Of a stretch of 64,000 bases of DNA, positions 41,844 through 51,516 are shown in pieces. Under the pieces are notes generated by a model. The model was not told where the DNA came from. It worked only from the letters and a program-made list of their open reading frames with translations, and ran no database searches. Every line of letters starts with the position of its first letter. Position 1 is the stretch's first letter. The stretch covers positions 14,725 through 78,724 of the forward strand of contig CAYILR010000016.1 of the NCBI GenBank assembly GCA_964364175.1, read 5' to 3'. This DNA is from CAYILR01 sp964364175. Its GTDB lineage: Bacteria; Bdellovibrionota; UBA1018. Both the position numbers and the translations under genes were made by a program.

Positions 41844-42808
41844 AAATAATTCCAATAGCTGCTGATTTTTTTTGCACCAAAATCCCGAATCGTCTTCGAC
41901 CGATGGTGTGAAGAGCAAAGAAGTTGTAAATTCTCGAGCGCGTTCGAACCGTTTCGAGCAAACGGCAGCCGGTGATCCACTTGAAGTGCAAATTTTGAGG
42001 TGCAGCGATGACCTGTGAGCGGATCTCGGTATTGGCAGTGGCCTTGTGCGTGGAGCCAGAGTTGTTTTTTTACGGTGGAGGGGATGTATCTAGAATTTTC
42101 AATCAGCTTCGGCGCCGAAGCTGTGGAAGCTATCTCCGGAGTTTTCTCTTCCTGTTTTTGAGGAGCACGCGTTTTCTTTTGAGCAGGATCCAGCTTTTGC
42201 ACCGCAAGCTGAGTGATCATTTCGAGAACCTCCCCATAACCCCCTCCCGAAAGCTGATGAGCCAGTAAATCCCTGAGAACATCCAACTGCTCCATGCACT
42301 CTTTCGAGATCGTCAGACGAAGCTCCACTTTTTCCTCGGAGAGAGGCTTCACTCGATCCGGTTTAGGAAGTTCACCCCCAGATTTCACGGCCAAGATCGT
42401 TTCCGTTTCGCGATAAGATTTTCCTTGAACGAGCTCGAGTAGGTCTTTCTTTTCCTCAAGCGAATAAGTTTTATCTTCCTGAAACTGCTGATTAAAGAAA
42501 ACTTGAACCCGACTTGCAGCGGAAAGCGAGAGCTCTCCTGTTTCTAGTTTTCGTTTCACTTCCGGCAAATCACGAACGAGCTGCATACTTTTAATTCGAC
42601 GGTGAGCGGAGCCATCACTGTATTTCAGTTCATCAACCAAGTATTCATGAAGCGATCCATAACCACGAAGCTTGTGCAACTCACGCCGCTCGATCTCCCG
42701 AAGGTGATCTAGAAAAAGAACTTCTTTGTTTCTAATTTCAATCGCGAGCTGAGCGGTTTGATTCCAAAGTTCTGCGTTGGAAAGCTGCGAAATCGAGATA
42801 TTTTTCAT
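41840..42808 (-). CDS. HNH endonuclease-domain protein
   Basis: A 322-residue protein: a helical N-terminal region like DUF222-type nucleases (LREIERRELHKLRGYGSLHEYLVDEL, then SLSAASRVQVFFNQQF), a Lys/Gln-rich linker, and a C-terminal HNH domain (residues about 255-310) with CQYRD...C, DHRLPFARNGS and NLQLLCSSHHR. All three HNH positions are present (DH, N, H). Related proteins often occur in several copies in Bdellovibrio-type genomes. Its role (homing, defence or DNA processing) is unknown; nothing here suggests a mobile element. Confidence 0.82.
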   Translation of the reverse strand: MKNISISQLSNAELWNQTAQLAIEIRNKEVLFLDHLREIERRELHKLRGYGSLHEYLVDELKYSDGSAHRRIKSMQLVRDLPEVKRKLETGELSLSAASRVQVFFNQQFQEDKTYSLEEKKDLLELVQGKSYRETETILAVKSGGELPKPDRVKPLSEEKVELRLTISKECMEQLDVLRDLLAHQLSGGGYGEVLEMITQLAVQKLDPAQKKTRAPQKQEEKTPEIASTASAPKLIENSRYIPSTVKKQLWLHAQGHCQYRDPLTGHRCTSKFALQVDHRLPFARNGSNALENLQLLCSSHHRSKTIRDFGAKKISSYWNYF

Positions 42809-42932
42809 TAGAAAATTCTATCTCGATTATTGTCAAAAACAACTTAAAAACAGATGGTTTAGTAAAAATATTTTTTAATCTCTATTCTACACGACAGGGC
42901 GAAAATCCGACTTAGATATCCATTCTAAAAGA

Positions 42933-44981
42933 TCAAAATTCATCCGCCAGTCGAGCGCCCTGGCCAATCGCGCGCAGAGCATCCAGCTCCGAAGCTTCAT
43001 CCGCACCGCCAATCAGATGGACTGAAATTTTTGCAGCAACCAACTCATCCTGCAAGGCACGCAAAGGCTCCTGGCCTGCGCAAATTACGACGTGCTCCAC
43101 ATCCAGCACACCCGGCTTTTGCTCAGCATCCAGATAATGCAATCCGCTGTCATCCACTTTGACGTAAGTCACCCCGCTCAGCTGAACCACGCCCTTGTCC
43201 TTGACGGATGCGCGATGAATCCAGCCTGTGGTTTTTCCGAGGCCGTCGCCCTGTTTTCCTTTTTTCCTCTGCATCAAATAGACTTTTCTGGGGGATGGAT
43301 GAATTTTTCTGGAAATTTTTTCGATACCGCCTCGTGCTTGAAACTGCGGATCGATTCCCCAATTCTTGTAGAACTCCTGAAAATCCAAACTCATCGGTTT
43401 TTTTTCGGACGGACCTTCGTGAGTCAAATACTCTGCCACATCAAATCCAATTCCACCCGCTCCAACGATCGCAACGGATTTGCCCACTTTTTTTCGTCCA
43501 CTGACAACGTCGTGGTAAAACAAAACTTTCGAATGCTGAATTCCTTCGATCGGAGGAACTCGCGGAACCACACCCGTCGCCAAAATCACTTCATCAAATT
43601 TTTCTGCGATCAACTCAGCCGCCGTGGCTTTGTGATTCAATTTTAGATTCACTCCAGTCAATTCCACCTGACGACCGAAATACCGGATCGTTTCCTGGAA
43701 CTCTTCCTTGCCTGGAATTCGCTTGGCCAGATTAAACTGCCCACCTACTTCGCTCGATGCCTCAAATAAAGTCACTCGATGACCTTTTTTGGCTGCAACC
43801 GTCGCGAAAGAAAGCCCAGCCGGACCCGCACCCACCACCGCAATTTTTTTAGCGGAGGCCGTCGGCAGGTACTTCAGCTCCGTCTCAAACCCACCCCGTG
43901 GATTCACCAGACAAGTAATCGTCTTCCGCTTGAAAACATAATCCAAGCAAGCCTGGTTACACGCAATGCAAGTATTAATCTCATCGGCACGTTGAGTTTG
44001 CGCTTTGACGACAAAATCCGGATCCGCCAGCAGCGGCCTCGCCATCGAAACCATGTCCGCATCCCCGCGAGCCAAAATCTCTTCGGCGACTTCCGGTGTA
44101 TTGATTCGGTTAGAGGTAATCACAGGAATTTTGAGTTCCGATCGAATTTTGTGTGTCACGGAGCTGAACGCAGCCCGGGGAACTGATGTTGCAATGGTGG
44201 GAATCCGAGCTTCGTGCCACCCGATTCCAGTATTGATCAGTGTCGCTCCCGCTGCCTCGACTTTCTTACCCAAAGCAACGACCTCGCTCCAATCACTGCC
44301 GCCTTCGACCAGATCCAGCATCGAGAGCCGATAGATGATGATGAAATCTCGTCCTAGCTTTTCTCGAGTCCGTCGCACAATCTCCAAAGGAAATCGAATC
44401 CGATTCTCGAAACTTCCACCCCATCGGTCTTTGCGATGGTTCGTTCGCGCGGCAATGAATTCGCTCAGCAAATAGCCCTCAGAACCCATGATCTCGACAC
44501 CATCGTATCCGGCTCGTCGCGATAGCTCGGCACATCGAACAAAATCCCGAATGGTGCGTTCAATCCCTCGCTCAGAGAGCGCGCGGGGTTTAAATAGGCT
44601 GATGGGTGACTGGATGGCCGATGGGGCAACTGCAAATGGATGATACCCGTACCGCCCCGAGTGCAAAATCTGCAAAGCAATTTTTCCACCTTCACGGTGT
44701 ACTGCCTCGGTGATCTTGCGGTGCTTACCCACATGCCAAGGAAAACTCAGTCGAGACGAGAGCGGAGAAACCCAGCCCTCGATATTGGGGGCAATCCCCC
44801 CCGTCACAATCAATCCGACTCCACCGCGAGCTCGCTCGGCATAGAAAGCCGCCAGCCGATCGAACCCACCCTTGGACTCCTCGAGCCCGGTGTGCATCGA
44901 CCCCATCAGGACGCGGTTTTTCAGAGTGGTAAATCCAAGATCGAGAGGCTTGAGTAAATTCGGATAGGATTGAGTCGGCAT
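42933..44981 (-). CDS. fadH: 2,4-dienoyl-CoA reductase FadH-like flavoenzyme
   Basis: A 682-residue enzyme of the FadH/trimethylamine-dehydrogenase family. An old-yellow-enzyme TIM barrel (1 to about 340, FMN; MGSMHTGLEE, GGWGGSFENRIRFPLEI-like region) is followed by a 4Fe-4S Cys set CIACNQACLD...C, then FAD (VVGAGPAGLSFATVAA) and NADPH (AIVGAGGIGFDVAEYL) domains. FadH removes double bonds of unsaturated fatty acyl-CoAs during beta-oxidation. The C-terminal cofactor domain and cluster ligands look complete. Fatty-acid specificity is inferred from the family. Confidence 0.88.
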   Translation of the reverse strand: MPTQSYPNLLKPLDLGFTTLKNRVLMGSMHTGLEESKGGFDRLAAFYAERARGGVGLIVTGGIAPNIEGWVSPLSSRLSFPWHVGKHRKITEAVHREGGKIALQILHSGRYGYHPFAVAPSAIQSPISLFKPRALSERGIERTIRDFVRCAELSRRAGYDGVEIMGSEGYLLSEFIAARTNHRKDRWGGSFENRIRFPLEIVRRTREKLGRDFIIIYRLSMLDLVEGGSDWSEVVALGKKVEAAGATLINTGIGWHEARIPTIATSVPRAAFSSVTHKIRSELKIPVITSNRINTPEVAEEILARGDADMVSMARPLLADPDFVVKAQTQRADEINTCIACNQACLDYVFKRKTITCLVNPRGGFETELKYLPTASAKKIAVVGAGPAGLSFATVAAKKGHRVTLFEASSEVGGQFNLAKRIPGKEEFQETIRYFGRQVELTGVNLKLNHKATAAELIAEKFDEVILATGVVPRVPPIEGIQHSKVLFYHDVVSGRKKVGKSVAIVGAGGIGFDVAEYLTHEGPSEKKPMSLDFQEFYKNWGIDPQFQARGGIEKISRKIHPSPRKVYLMQRKKGKQGDGLGKTTGWIHRASVKDKGVVQLSGVTYVKVDDSGLHYLDAEQKPGVLDVEHVVICAGQEPLRALQDELVAAKISVHLIGGADEASELDALRAIGQGARLADEF

Positions 44982-44994
44982 TTCTTATTCTATC

Positions 44995-45969
44995 CTAAAC
45001 GGTGACTTCCTTCCACCAGCGCCTGCTCAAAGCAGTCGGTTCTTGTTGACGCAAAATCGAACTTAGTAAACTAATCGTCTGCACCGGAGATTCCAGATGA
45101 ATCGAATGCCCAACTTTTGGGATCACAAAACCTTGAGCAGGAAGCTTACTGTCCTTCAAAGCCTTTAGCCAATACGAGACCCAAACTGAGGGAGACAAAG
45201 TATCGGCTTCTCCCCAAAGCAGCCAAGTCTTGCAATGAAAGTGTTTCAAACGACTCTCCACCACATGATCTTCCCTCACCGACTTCATGAAAGCCAAAAC
45301 ATCTTTGCGAGTGAAAAAATGATCAAACTGCCAAGCGATCAAAGGAAACCAAATCGGCTCGTTGGCAAAAATATGTTTTCTGAATTTCGTGAATCCGACA
45401 GCCATCGCTGCTTCAAAGCGTTTGATCCACTGCCTTTTCAGTCGTTTGTTCCCAAACACTCCCGAGGGATTCGCGATGATCACCATGTCAGGGCCAGGAT
45501 ACTTCCCGGGGATTCTTTTCTGGCTTCCTTTTTCAGCGGCATAAAGCGCGGTCAGCCATCCACCTAACGAATGCCCAAAAACAACTCTAGGTTCTAGCTC
45601 GTCCAGAACCTGAATCACTCCCGCAGTCAGCTCATCCATGGAGCCACATTGCTCGATTCCCATATACCCGTTGAATCCGGGCAAATCCAAAACTACCAAT
45701 TCATCAAATTGCTGTTTCAACGCACGATTCAAGCCACGAAGCACCACCTGCCAACTCAATGGAGTATCGCCAAATCCAGCCATCCAAACCAGGCGACGGG
45801 AGTGCCTCACTCGAACGCGATGGTGAACAAACTTCATCCGCCAAAGACCGATTTTGATATTTCCGACCTGGCGAATTTCTAATTTGTAACCGAGTCTCTC
45901 AAAGATGGGCTTGTGTAACTCGCAAGCCTTGCGGGACATCATCGACTTGAAATTTTTTGTTTTTTTCAT
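44995..45969 (-). CDS. Alpha/beta-hydrolase
   Basis: A 324-residue serine hydrolase. The nucleophile elbow is VVFGHSLGGWLTALYAA, the acid is in LLWGEADTLSP and the base in KVGHSIHLESP, a complete triad in order. The first 60 residues are basic with no signal peptide. Substrate unknown; its place 13 bases upstream of fadH is compatible with lipid metabolism but proves nothing. Confidence 0.85.
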   Translation of the reverse strand: MKKTKNFKSMMSRKACELHKPIFERLGYKLEIRQVGNIKIGLWRMKFVHHRVRVRHSRRLVWMAGFGDTPLSWQVVLRGLNRALKQQFDELVVLDLPGFNGYMGIEQCGSMDELTAGVIQVLDELEPRVVFGHSLGGWLTALYAAEKGSQKRIPGKYPGPDMVIIANPSGVFGNKRLKRQWIKRFEAAMAVGFTKFRKHIFANEPIWFPLIAWQFDHFFTRKDVLAFMKSVREDHVVESRLKHFHCKTWLLWGEADTLSPSVWVSYWLKALKDSKLPAQGFVIPKVGHSIHLESPVQTISLLSSILRQQEPTALSRRWWKEVTV

Positions 45970-46026
45970 CTGCTTAAGCCACTGAAGCTAGACGATTTTG
46001 GGTTGTTCTGCATCAAAAAACCTGCG

Positions 46027-46983
46027 ATGACTAAGCCTTACATGTACTTCCCGTTTCGACCCGACATTCACCTGACTGAATTTCTCAAAACACATCCATT
46101 CACCTACTCAGCCGAGATCATTCCTCCTCGTAACGGTGCGGAACAAATGAAAGTTCTCACTCAAGTGCAACAGTTGATGACGGCGGGAGCACAGTTTCTT
46201 TCTGTCACCAAAGGAGCGGGCGGAAGCCTTCGTGGAGGCAGCCTGCCCATCTCCCAACTGATCAAAGAGCAATTCAAAGTCCCCTGCACTGCCCATTTTA
46301 CCTGCCGCGATCTGACCGTGCAGGAAGTTGAAAATCAACTCGTGGACCATCACTATTTTGGCATTCGAAACATCTTGGCTCTGCGCGGAGATCCGCCCGA
46401 GGGGCAACCCGAATGGAAACCTCGCGAAGGTGGGCACTTGTATGCCTATCAGCTCATTGAGCAAATCCGGAAGCTCAATGAGGGAATTTACTTGGAGCGG
46501 GCAGGAGGTGGCCCAACGCATGATAGCACTCCTGAGAAAACCCAATTTTGCATAGGCGCTGCAGCCTATCCCGACTACCCGGACGAAAAACGTCGGATCG
46601 AGTACTTCAAACTCAAAGTCGAGGCGGGTGCTCATTTTGCCATCACTGACATGATTTATGATTCGGATTCGTATGCAAGGTTTTTGGATCAAACCGCTCG
46701 CGAAGGCGCTCAGATCCCGATTCTTCCGGGAGCTCGCGTTTTAAAATCCCAGAAGCAGGCCCTGCGAATGATGAGTAAATTCAAAACCGTAATTCCGAAA
46801 AATTTTTTCAATCAACTGCCCGAAGAGGAGATCGAGGGTTCGTTCCCACAAGCGCTGGATGCCTTTTTACAGCTCGTAGAACGCCTGAAACGGGCTGGAG
46901 CACCTGGAATTCACCTTTTCGTAGTTGTCGACACGCAGTCAGCTGTGATTGCATTGCAGACATTGACAGGGAGCTCTCTATGA
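46027..46983 (+). CDS. metF: Methylenetetrahydrofolate reductase
   Basis: A 318-residue FAD-dependent TIM-barrel enzyme making methyl-THF, the methyl donor for MetH. Markers are the early active-site Glu (TYSAEIIPPRNGAEQ), LSVTKGAGG, ILALRGDPPEG, GAHFAITDMIYDSDSY (MetF has Q in TQ at this point; here TD-M is a small difference) and PILPGARVL. The ATG at 46027 is chosen; a TTG start at 46003 is possible. Its 3' end overlaps dcd by 4 bases. Confidence 0.85.
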   Translation: MTKPYMYFPFRPDIHLTEFLKTHPFTYSAEIIPPRNGAEQMKVLTQVQQLMTAGAQFLSVTKGAGGSLRGGSLPISQLIKEQFKVPCTAHFTCRDLTVQEVENQLVDHHYFGIRNILALRGDPPEGQPEWKPREGGHLYAYQLIEQIRKLNEGIYLERAGGGPTHDSTPEKTQFCIGAAAYPDYPDEKRRIEYFKLKVEAGAHFAITDMIYDSDSYARFLDQTAREGAQIPILPGARVLKSQKQALRMMSKFKTVIPKNFFNQLPEEEIEGSFPQALDAFLQLVERLKRAGAPGIHLFVVVDTQSAVIALQTLTGSSL

Positions 46984-47513
46984 TTTTGACAGGACCAGAA
47001 ATTCAAAAACGACTCGGCACCGATATTGTGATTGATCCATTCAATCCCGCTCGAGTGGGACCGAACTCTTACAACCTGAGCCTCCACGAGGATCTGATTG
47101 TTTATACAGAATCTCCACTCGACATGAAAAAAGACAATCCCTCGCAAAGAATTCGAATCGGCGAAGAAGGGCTTCTTTTGGAACCGGGTCGACTCTACCT
47201 CGCACGAACCCGAGAATACACAGAGACTCGCAACCTAGTGCCGATGCTCGAAGGTCGCTCCAGCATCGGTCGACTCGGACTCTATGTTCACGTTACTGCT
47301 GGATTCGGTGACGTTGGATTTTGTGGGTACTGGACTCTGGAGATGCATTGCGTGCATCCGATTCGAATCTACGCAGGCGTCGAGATCTGCCAGATTTTCT
47401 ATCACACCGTAATGGGCGAAATTAAAAATTATCAATCCAAGAAATACCAAGCTAACCGCGATGTTCAAACTTCACGCTTGTGGATGGATTTCGAACCCAA
47501 GGGAAAACGCTAG
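46980..47513 (+). CDS. dcd: dCTP deaminase
   Basis: A 177-residue trimeric enzyme converting dCTP to dUTP for thymidylate synthesis. Signature GRSSIGRLGLYVHVTAGFGDVGFCGYWTLEM contains the catalytic Glu and nucleotide-binding Ser-Arg; YQSKKYQANRDVQTSR forms the C-terminal lid. Coupled to metF by a 4-base ATGA overlap, a folate-thymidylate link. Confidence 0.92.
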   Translation: MILTGPEIQKRLGTDIVIDPFNPARVGPNSYNLSLHEDLIVYTESPLDMKKDNPSQRIRIGEEGLLLEPGRLYLARTREYTETRNLVPMLEGRSSIGRLGLYVHVTAGFGDVGFCGYWTLEMHCVHPIRIYAGVEICQIFYHTVMGEIKNYQSKKYQANRDVQTSRLWMDFEPKGKR

Positions 47514-47528
47514 GTTCCTCAATCTGAT

Positions 47529-48158
47529 TCAAACCACGCGTTTCGAAGCAAAATACCAGCGATTGAAGTTTCCGCCGGTCACAGATGCGGCCATATAAAG
47601 CCACCCCAGCCAGGTGGGGACAACACCCAGGAAATTGGCTTGGCTGGCGTTGTAATAAAATCCACCCATACTCGTTAAATAAATTTCTACCGCCACGCCA
47701 CCAATCGCGGCCATCACGCCCAAAGCAAAGCCTTGCAGAGTTCGGTCAAAAGCAATCCATGTCGCCAACGCTAAAGCTCCCATCATGACGTCTTTCAAGC
47801 CACCCGCTGGCAAAGTGACAAACCCACTCAATGCATAGATGGTGCAAAAAACAATCGCCTGAATCACGATCATCCCTAGATTTTTGGCTCCGGGGCGTGC
47901 AGGGATTTTTTTCCACTTTCTCCAGGCAATCACATGATCAAAAGTAAAATGAAGCATTCCGATCGCAATTCCTGCAGATCCAAAAAGAAGCGGAACCCAA
48001 AATGGCATTTTTCCACCCGCGAAGTACCAGGGATAGATATCGAGTGGATAGCCGGTTGTTCCTGAAATGACGTGGCACCAGTCCCCTAGCGTGCCAAAAA
48101 GTGCTCCTGTCACAAAAACAAGAATCACGCCGATAACGGGACGGGAGATCGGCATCAT
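47529..48158 (-). CDS. INSIG-like integral membrane protein
   Basis: About 209 residues and six hydrophobic helices. Motifs match the INSIG family in order: FWVPLLFGSAGIAIGM (compare WVPPCCGTAAAVVGL of human INSIG), ATWIAFDRTLQGFALGV (WWTFDRSRSGLGLGI), GGFYYNASQANFL (GVYQYTSPDFL), and TWLGWLYMAASVTGGNFNRW (SWLPCIFFSGGVTVGNIGR). INSIG proteins regulate sterol synthesis in animals, and bacterial members bind diacylglycerol in one studied case. The start is uncertain (ATG 48158 or GTG 48182). The gene follows proC by 11-35 bases. Human residues are recalled from memory and should be checked by alignment. Confidence 0.7.
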   Translation of the reverse strand: MMPISRPVIGVILVFVTGALFGTLGDWCHVISGTTGYPLDIYPWYFAGGKMPFWVPLLFGSAGIAIGMLHFTFDHVIAWRKWKKIPARPGAKNLGMIVIQAIVFCTIYALSGFVTLPAGGLKDVMMGALALATWIAFDRTLQGFALGVMAAIGGVAVEIYLTSMGGFYYNASQANFLGVVPTWLGWLYMAASVTGGNFNRWYFASKRVV

Positions 48159-48193
48159 TTTTTCTTTGATTTTTCGGACCACTGCTCGCTTCT

Positions 48194-48991
48194 TTATTTG
48201 GCTTTCCTCAAAGCCCTGCTGCGCTTGGTCGCTGCCAAAACCGCTTTGATCAGGGTCACTCTCAGTTTACCCTCTTCCAAGGCCATCAGTCCATCAATCG
48301 TACAACCAGCGGGAGTGGTCACTTCGTCTTTCAAAGACGCAGGGTGTGCGTTTTGCTCCAAAACCATTTGAGATGCACCCAAAAGAGTCTGCGCCGCCAA
48401 TAATGTGGCTGTCTTGCGAGGAAGCCCCACTTTGACTCCCGCTTCACTCAACGACTCGATGATCAGGTAAACATAGGCAGGACCGCATCCACTCAATCCC
48501 GTCGCGCCGTCCATCAACGACTCTTCAATCCATGCCGTCCTGCCTACAGAATCGAAGATCGCCTGAACCTTCTTGGCTCGGTCATCAGCAACCACCCCAG
48601 TCAACACTGTCATCCCCTGCCCGACGAGACAGGGCGTGTTTGGCATGGCCCGTATGATGCTGGCCTTGCCTCCCGACCAGAGTTTCAACTGTTCCAGTGT
48701 AATGGAAGCACAAATCGAGACCAGGGTATGCTGAGGCTTCAGCTCACCCTGAATCTCTTCCAAAACTTTTTGTGCCTGATGCGGTTTAACACCCAAGAAA
48801 ACGAAATCTGATTCTCTCACCAATTTCCGATTATCTTGATGGCAGGGGATCGAAAGCCGACGTCCCGCTTCGTTGGCGCTATCAGACGAGCGAGTTGTCC
48901 CCGAAGCTGACTCATACTGAGATCCAGACTTCTTCAGACCTTGAATAATGGCCTCGCCCATTTTGCCGAGGCCGATGACTCCGATTCGCAT
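48194..48991 (-). CDS. proC: Pyrroline-5-carboxylate reductase
   Basis: A 265-residue NAD(P)H enzyme for the last step of proline synthesis. Rossmann motif MRIGVIGLGKMGEAI, then MPNTPCLVGQGMTVL, GATGLSGCGPAYVYLIIESLSEAGVKVGLPR and TTPAGCTIDGL are the ProC signatures. Follows serC by 5 bases, so serC-proC-INSIG-like is probably one transcript. Confidence 0.95.
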   Translation of the reverse strand: MRIGVIGLGKMGEAIIQGLKKSGSQYESASGTTRSSDSANEAGRRLSIPCHQDNRKLVRESDFVFLGVKPHQAQKVLEEIQGELKPQHTLVSICASITLEQLKLWSGGKASIIRAMPNTPCLVGQGMTVLTGVVADDRAKKVQAIFDSVGRTAWIEESLMDGATGLSGCGPAYVYLIIESLSEAGVKVGLPRKTATLLAAQTLLGASQMVLEQNAHPASLKDEVTTPAGCTIDGLMALEEGKLRVTLIKAVLAATKRSRALRKAK

Positions 48992-48996
48992 TGAAA

Positions 48997-50079
48997 CTAT
49001 GCCTTTCGCGCGAATTCGCGGAGGTAATCGGCCAGTTTTTCTGCGCCTGCAAGCGGAAATGCGTTGTACATCGAAGCCCTGAATCCACCCACCGATCGGT
49101 GACCTTTCAGACCGTCCATGCCCCGTTCTTCAGCACCCGATAAAAACGATTTTTCTTTGTCCACGTTTTTGAGACGGAAAGTAATGTTTACGAGTGAGCG
49201 ATCTTTCTTTTGCGAAACTGCCGATTCGTAGATCTCGGGGAACTCATCCAAAGCATCATAGACGTAAGATGCTTTCTTACGATTCAGACGCTCCTGAGCA
49301 GCGATTCCACCTTGCTCCTCGATCCACTTCAACACCAAACCCACGACATAAATACTGAAGGCTGGAGGAGTATTGTAGAGCGAATCTGCTTTGGCATGAG
49401 CCTTGTACGACAGGATCGTCGGAACATTCTCGCTGGCTTTTTCCAAATAAGAATTTTTAAACACGACTGCAGTCACGCCCGCAGGGCCGATGTTTTTCTG
49501 CGCTCCAGCGTAGATCATCGAGAATTTTTTGTAATCCCGATCGACCGCCAAAAAATCCGATGAGCAATCCCCAATCAATGGAACAGAACCCGCATCCGGC
49601 AAATCAAAAAACTCAGTCCCTTCGATCGTATTATTGGTGGTGATGTGCATGTACTGCAAATTGGCGGCGGGTTTTGAAGCTTGAGGAATGTAGGAGAATT
49701 TCTTGTCCTCAGATGATCCTAGAATCTGCACTTTTCCAAAACGCTTGGCTTCTTTGAATGCCTTGCTGCTCCACTCTCCCGTGTGAACATAGCCAATCTC
49801 TTGATCCGGAGTTGAGTAGTTCATCGGCAGCATCGCAAACTGCATGCTCGCTCCACCCCCCAGAAACAAAGCAGTGTATTCTGTTTTGGGCAATCCCATC
49901 ATTCTCAGCAATCGATCTCGAGCATCGAAATGAACGGCCTCATAATCTTTGCCTCGATGACTGACCTCAAGGATCGACATCCCAGAGCTGTGAATTTCTA
50001 AAACTCCTCGACTTGCTTCCTCTAAAACTGAAACAGGAAGAATTGCTGGACCTGCATTGAAATTAAGTACTCGTTTCAT
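48997..50079 (-). CDS. serC: Phosphoserine aminotransferase
   Basis: A 360-residue PLP enzyme of serine (and pyridoxine) synthesis. NFNAGPAILP start, GGASMQFAMLPMN phosphate-loop region, and the PLP Lys in YAGAQKNIGPAG are diagnostic; the end has GHRSVGGFRASMYNAFP. The ATG at 50079 gives the family N-terminus. It overlaps the HAD gene by 17 bases. Confidence 0.95.
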   Translation of the reverse strand: MKRVLNFNAGPAILPVSVLEEASRGVLEIHSSGMSILEVSHRGKDYEAVHFDARDRLLRMMGLPKTEYTALFLGGGASMQFAMLPMNYSTPDQEIGYVHTGEWSSKAFKEAKRFGKVQILGSSEDKKFSYIPQASKPAANLQYMHITTNNTIEGTEFFDLPDAGSVPLIGDCSSDFLAVDRDYKKFSMIYAGAQKNIGPAGVTAVVFKNSYLEKASENVPTILSYKAHAKADSLYNTPPAFSIYVVGLVLKWIEEQGGIAAQERLNRKKASYVYDALDEFPEIYESAVSQKKDRSLVNITFRLKNVDKEKSFLSGAEERGMDGLKGHRSVGGFRASMYNAFPLAGAEKLADYLREFARKA

Positions 50080-50878
50080 TTTTTTTCTCCTCAAATCCGT
50101 TAATTTTATACAACCCTTTTCGAATGGGCGCAGGATGATCACTGCACGCCGTATCAACGAAAACATGCATAGCTTCCGGAAATACATCCCTCAACGCAAC
50201 CAAATTCGGTGGTTCATTCTCAAATGATGCAATCACTTCGCCCTGTTTTCGGATCCACTGAGCTGCGTTGGTTTTGTGCTCCTTGTCCGGGAGTCCGTAA
50301 GCTTCCTTCAAGAGAAGATGTACGCCCTCAGTACCCCAGGGAAACCCATCTCGGATCAGCTTTTCTCGAGTCCCATGTCCCATTCCTGGCTCATCCCGGC
50401 CGGTGAGATAAACGACCTTGGCGCCTTTCTTGTAAATTTCGTGAACCCACTCCACCGATCCGGAATAAGGCTCATCCGCCGAGAGATAATCATGAGTGAA
50501 AAATCGAGCACCCCAGAACTCTTTCAAAGCATTGAAAGCGTGCTGAGTTTTTTCGTGTTCCAACTGAAATCTCAGTGATTCAAAAAGCTCCTTCAGAGAA
50601 TACCCAAAATGGTCCATATTCAAACCACTGAGCTTCGACCTCACTTCGGGATGATCTCCACTCTCGGCATGATCCACCCACTCTTGAACAATCCGCAGCG
50701 AACGTGGTCTGACTTCATACAGAGTACCGTCGAGGTCCAGAATCACGAGTGGAGTCTTCCCCCGCTCGCGCACAGTCCTGATTCGCAAATCTATCTCGCG
50801 AAAGACCTCCTGATCGTCACGATTGACGAACGAAGTTTTAGCAATCCACTGCTGTCCGGCAAACAAGAGTTCTTTCAT
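50063..50878 (-). CDS. HAD-family hydrolase
   Basis: A 271-residue phosphatase-like protein. Motif I is VILDLDGTLYEV (Asp48, Asp50), motif II Thr lies in VYLTGRDEPG, and motif III/IV in DKEHKTNAAQW and VIASFENEPPNLVALRDVFPEAM. The insertion between motifs I and II is helical (C1 cap). Direct coupling to serC suggests a possible phosphoserine or pyridoxal-phosphate phosphatase, but substrate is not determined by sequence. Confidence 0.8.
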   Translation of the reverse strand: MKELLFAGQQWIAKTSFVNRDDQEVFREIDLRIRTVRERGKTPLVILDLDGTLYEVRPRSLRIVQEWVDHAESGDHPEVRSKLSGLNMDHFGYSLKELFESLRFQLEHEKTQHAFNALKEFWGARFFTHDYLSADEPYSGSVEWVHEIYKKGAKVVYLTGRDEPGMGHGTREKLIRDGFPWGTEGVHLLLKEAYGLPDKEHKTNAAQWIRKQGEVIASFENEPPNLVALRDVFPEAMHVFVDTACSDHPAPIRKGLYKINGFEEKKNETST

Positions 50879-50897
50879 CGTGATTTGCGCCGGAGTT

Positions 50898-51476
50898 TTA
50901 GTGCGATTTTTTGGAATTCGATACTTTTTTGAGAGACAAAGTCAGAACAAATTCAGCCACTGGCTCGTCCCCCGACTTGCTGGGCACCGTTGCCGTCACC
51001 TGAATCGGAAGATTTTGCCGTTCACCCGTCTCGCGCGCGCGGGCAATCATGCCTTGAATCTCTAACCCGTTTTTGCAAGTAAAGTAGACATCCCCTTCAG
51101 CACGTTTCAGAAAATTAGCTTTAAAATCCTTGAAAATCAGTCCCAGATCCTTGCCACCGAGCTTCATCGTCAGGAGCCCGCCTGCGCAGTCCGCCCCTGC
51201 AGCCAAGGCAGCAAAGTACATCCCGTTTAGATGGTTTTTGGTCCTGCGGTTCAAGGGAATCTTGATCACGCTTTTTTCTTGGGTCAGCTCAATCACCTGA
51301 GGGGTGGTCATCGCCAACATGGGAATTTTCATAATTCCAAACGCCCAAAGCCCCAGAGTTTCTTGAACTCTCGGCGGAACTCGGTCCGTCACCGTGCTCA
51401 ACGCTTGATTGACTGCTTTTTTTACTGCTTCCGGACGCACCACTTTCTCCACTGTTTTTTGCAAAGCAGCTAACAT
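50898..51476 (-). CDS. DUF4442/PaaI-like hotdog-fold protein
   Basis: A 192-residue protein with a hotdog-fold core: IKIPLNRRTKNHLNGMYFAALAAGADCAGGLLTM (DUF4442 pattern, related to PaaI thioesterases), then strand-rich DVYFTCKNGLEIQGMI. The ATG at 51476 has GGAG 8 bases upstream. The helix-rich N-terminus (about 40 residues) is an extension. It may hydrolyse or bind acyl-thioesters; the usual catalytic Asp/Asn is uncertain. Confidence 0.65.
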   Translation of the reverse strand: MLAALQKTVEKVVRPEAVKKAVNQALSTVTDRVPPRVQETLGLWAFGIMKIPMLAMTTPQVIELTQEKSVIKIPLNRRTKNHLNGMYFAALAAGADCAGGLLTMKLGGKDLGLIFKDFKANFLKRAEGDVYFTCKNGLEIQGMIARARETGERQNLPIQVTATVPSKSGDEPVAEFVLTLSLKKVSNSKKSH

Positions 51477-51516
51477 ATCCAGTCTCCTCGATTTGTTCAC
51501 GTTAGAATTCTAAACG

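Noticed and set aside
41840..42808. HNH protein as part of a mobile intron or IS
   Set aside because: No inverted ends, target duplication, intron structure or interrupted gene around it.
42809..42932. Small gene or RNA in the A/T-rich gap between the HNH gene and fadH
   Set aside because: No ribosome site with a coding frame, no stable hairpin and no repeat was found.
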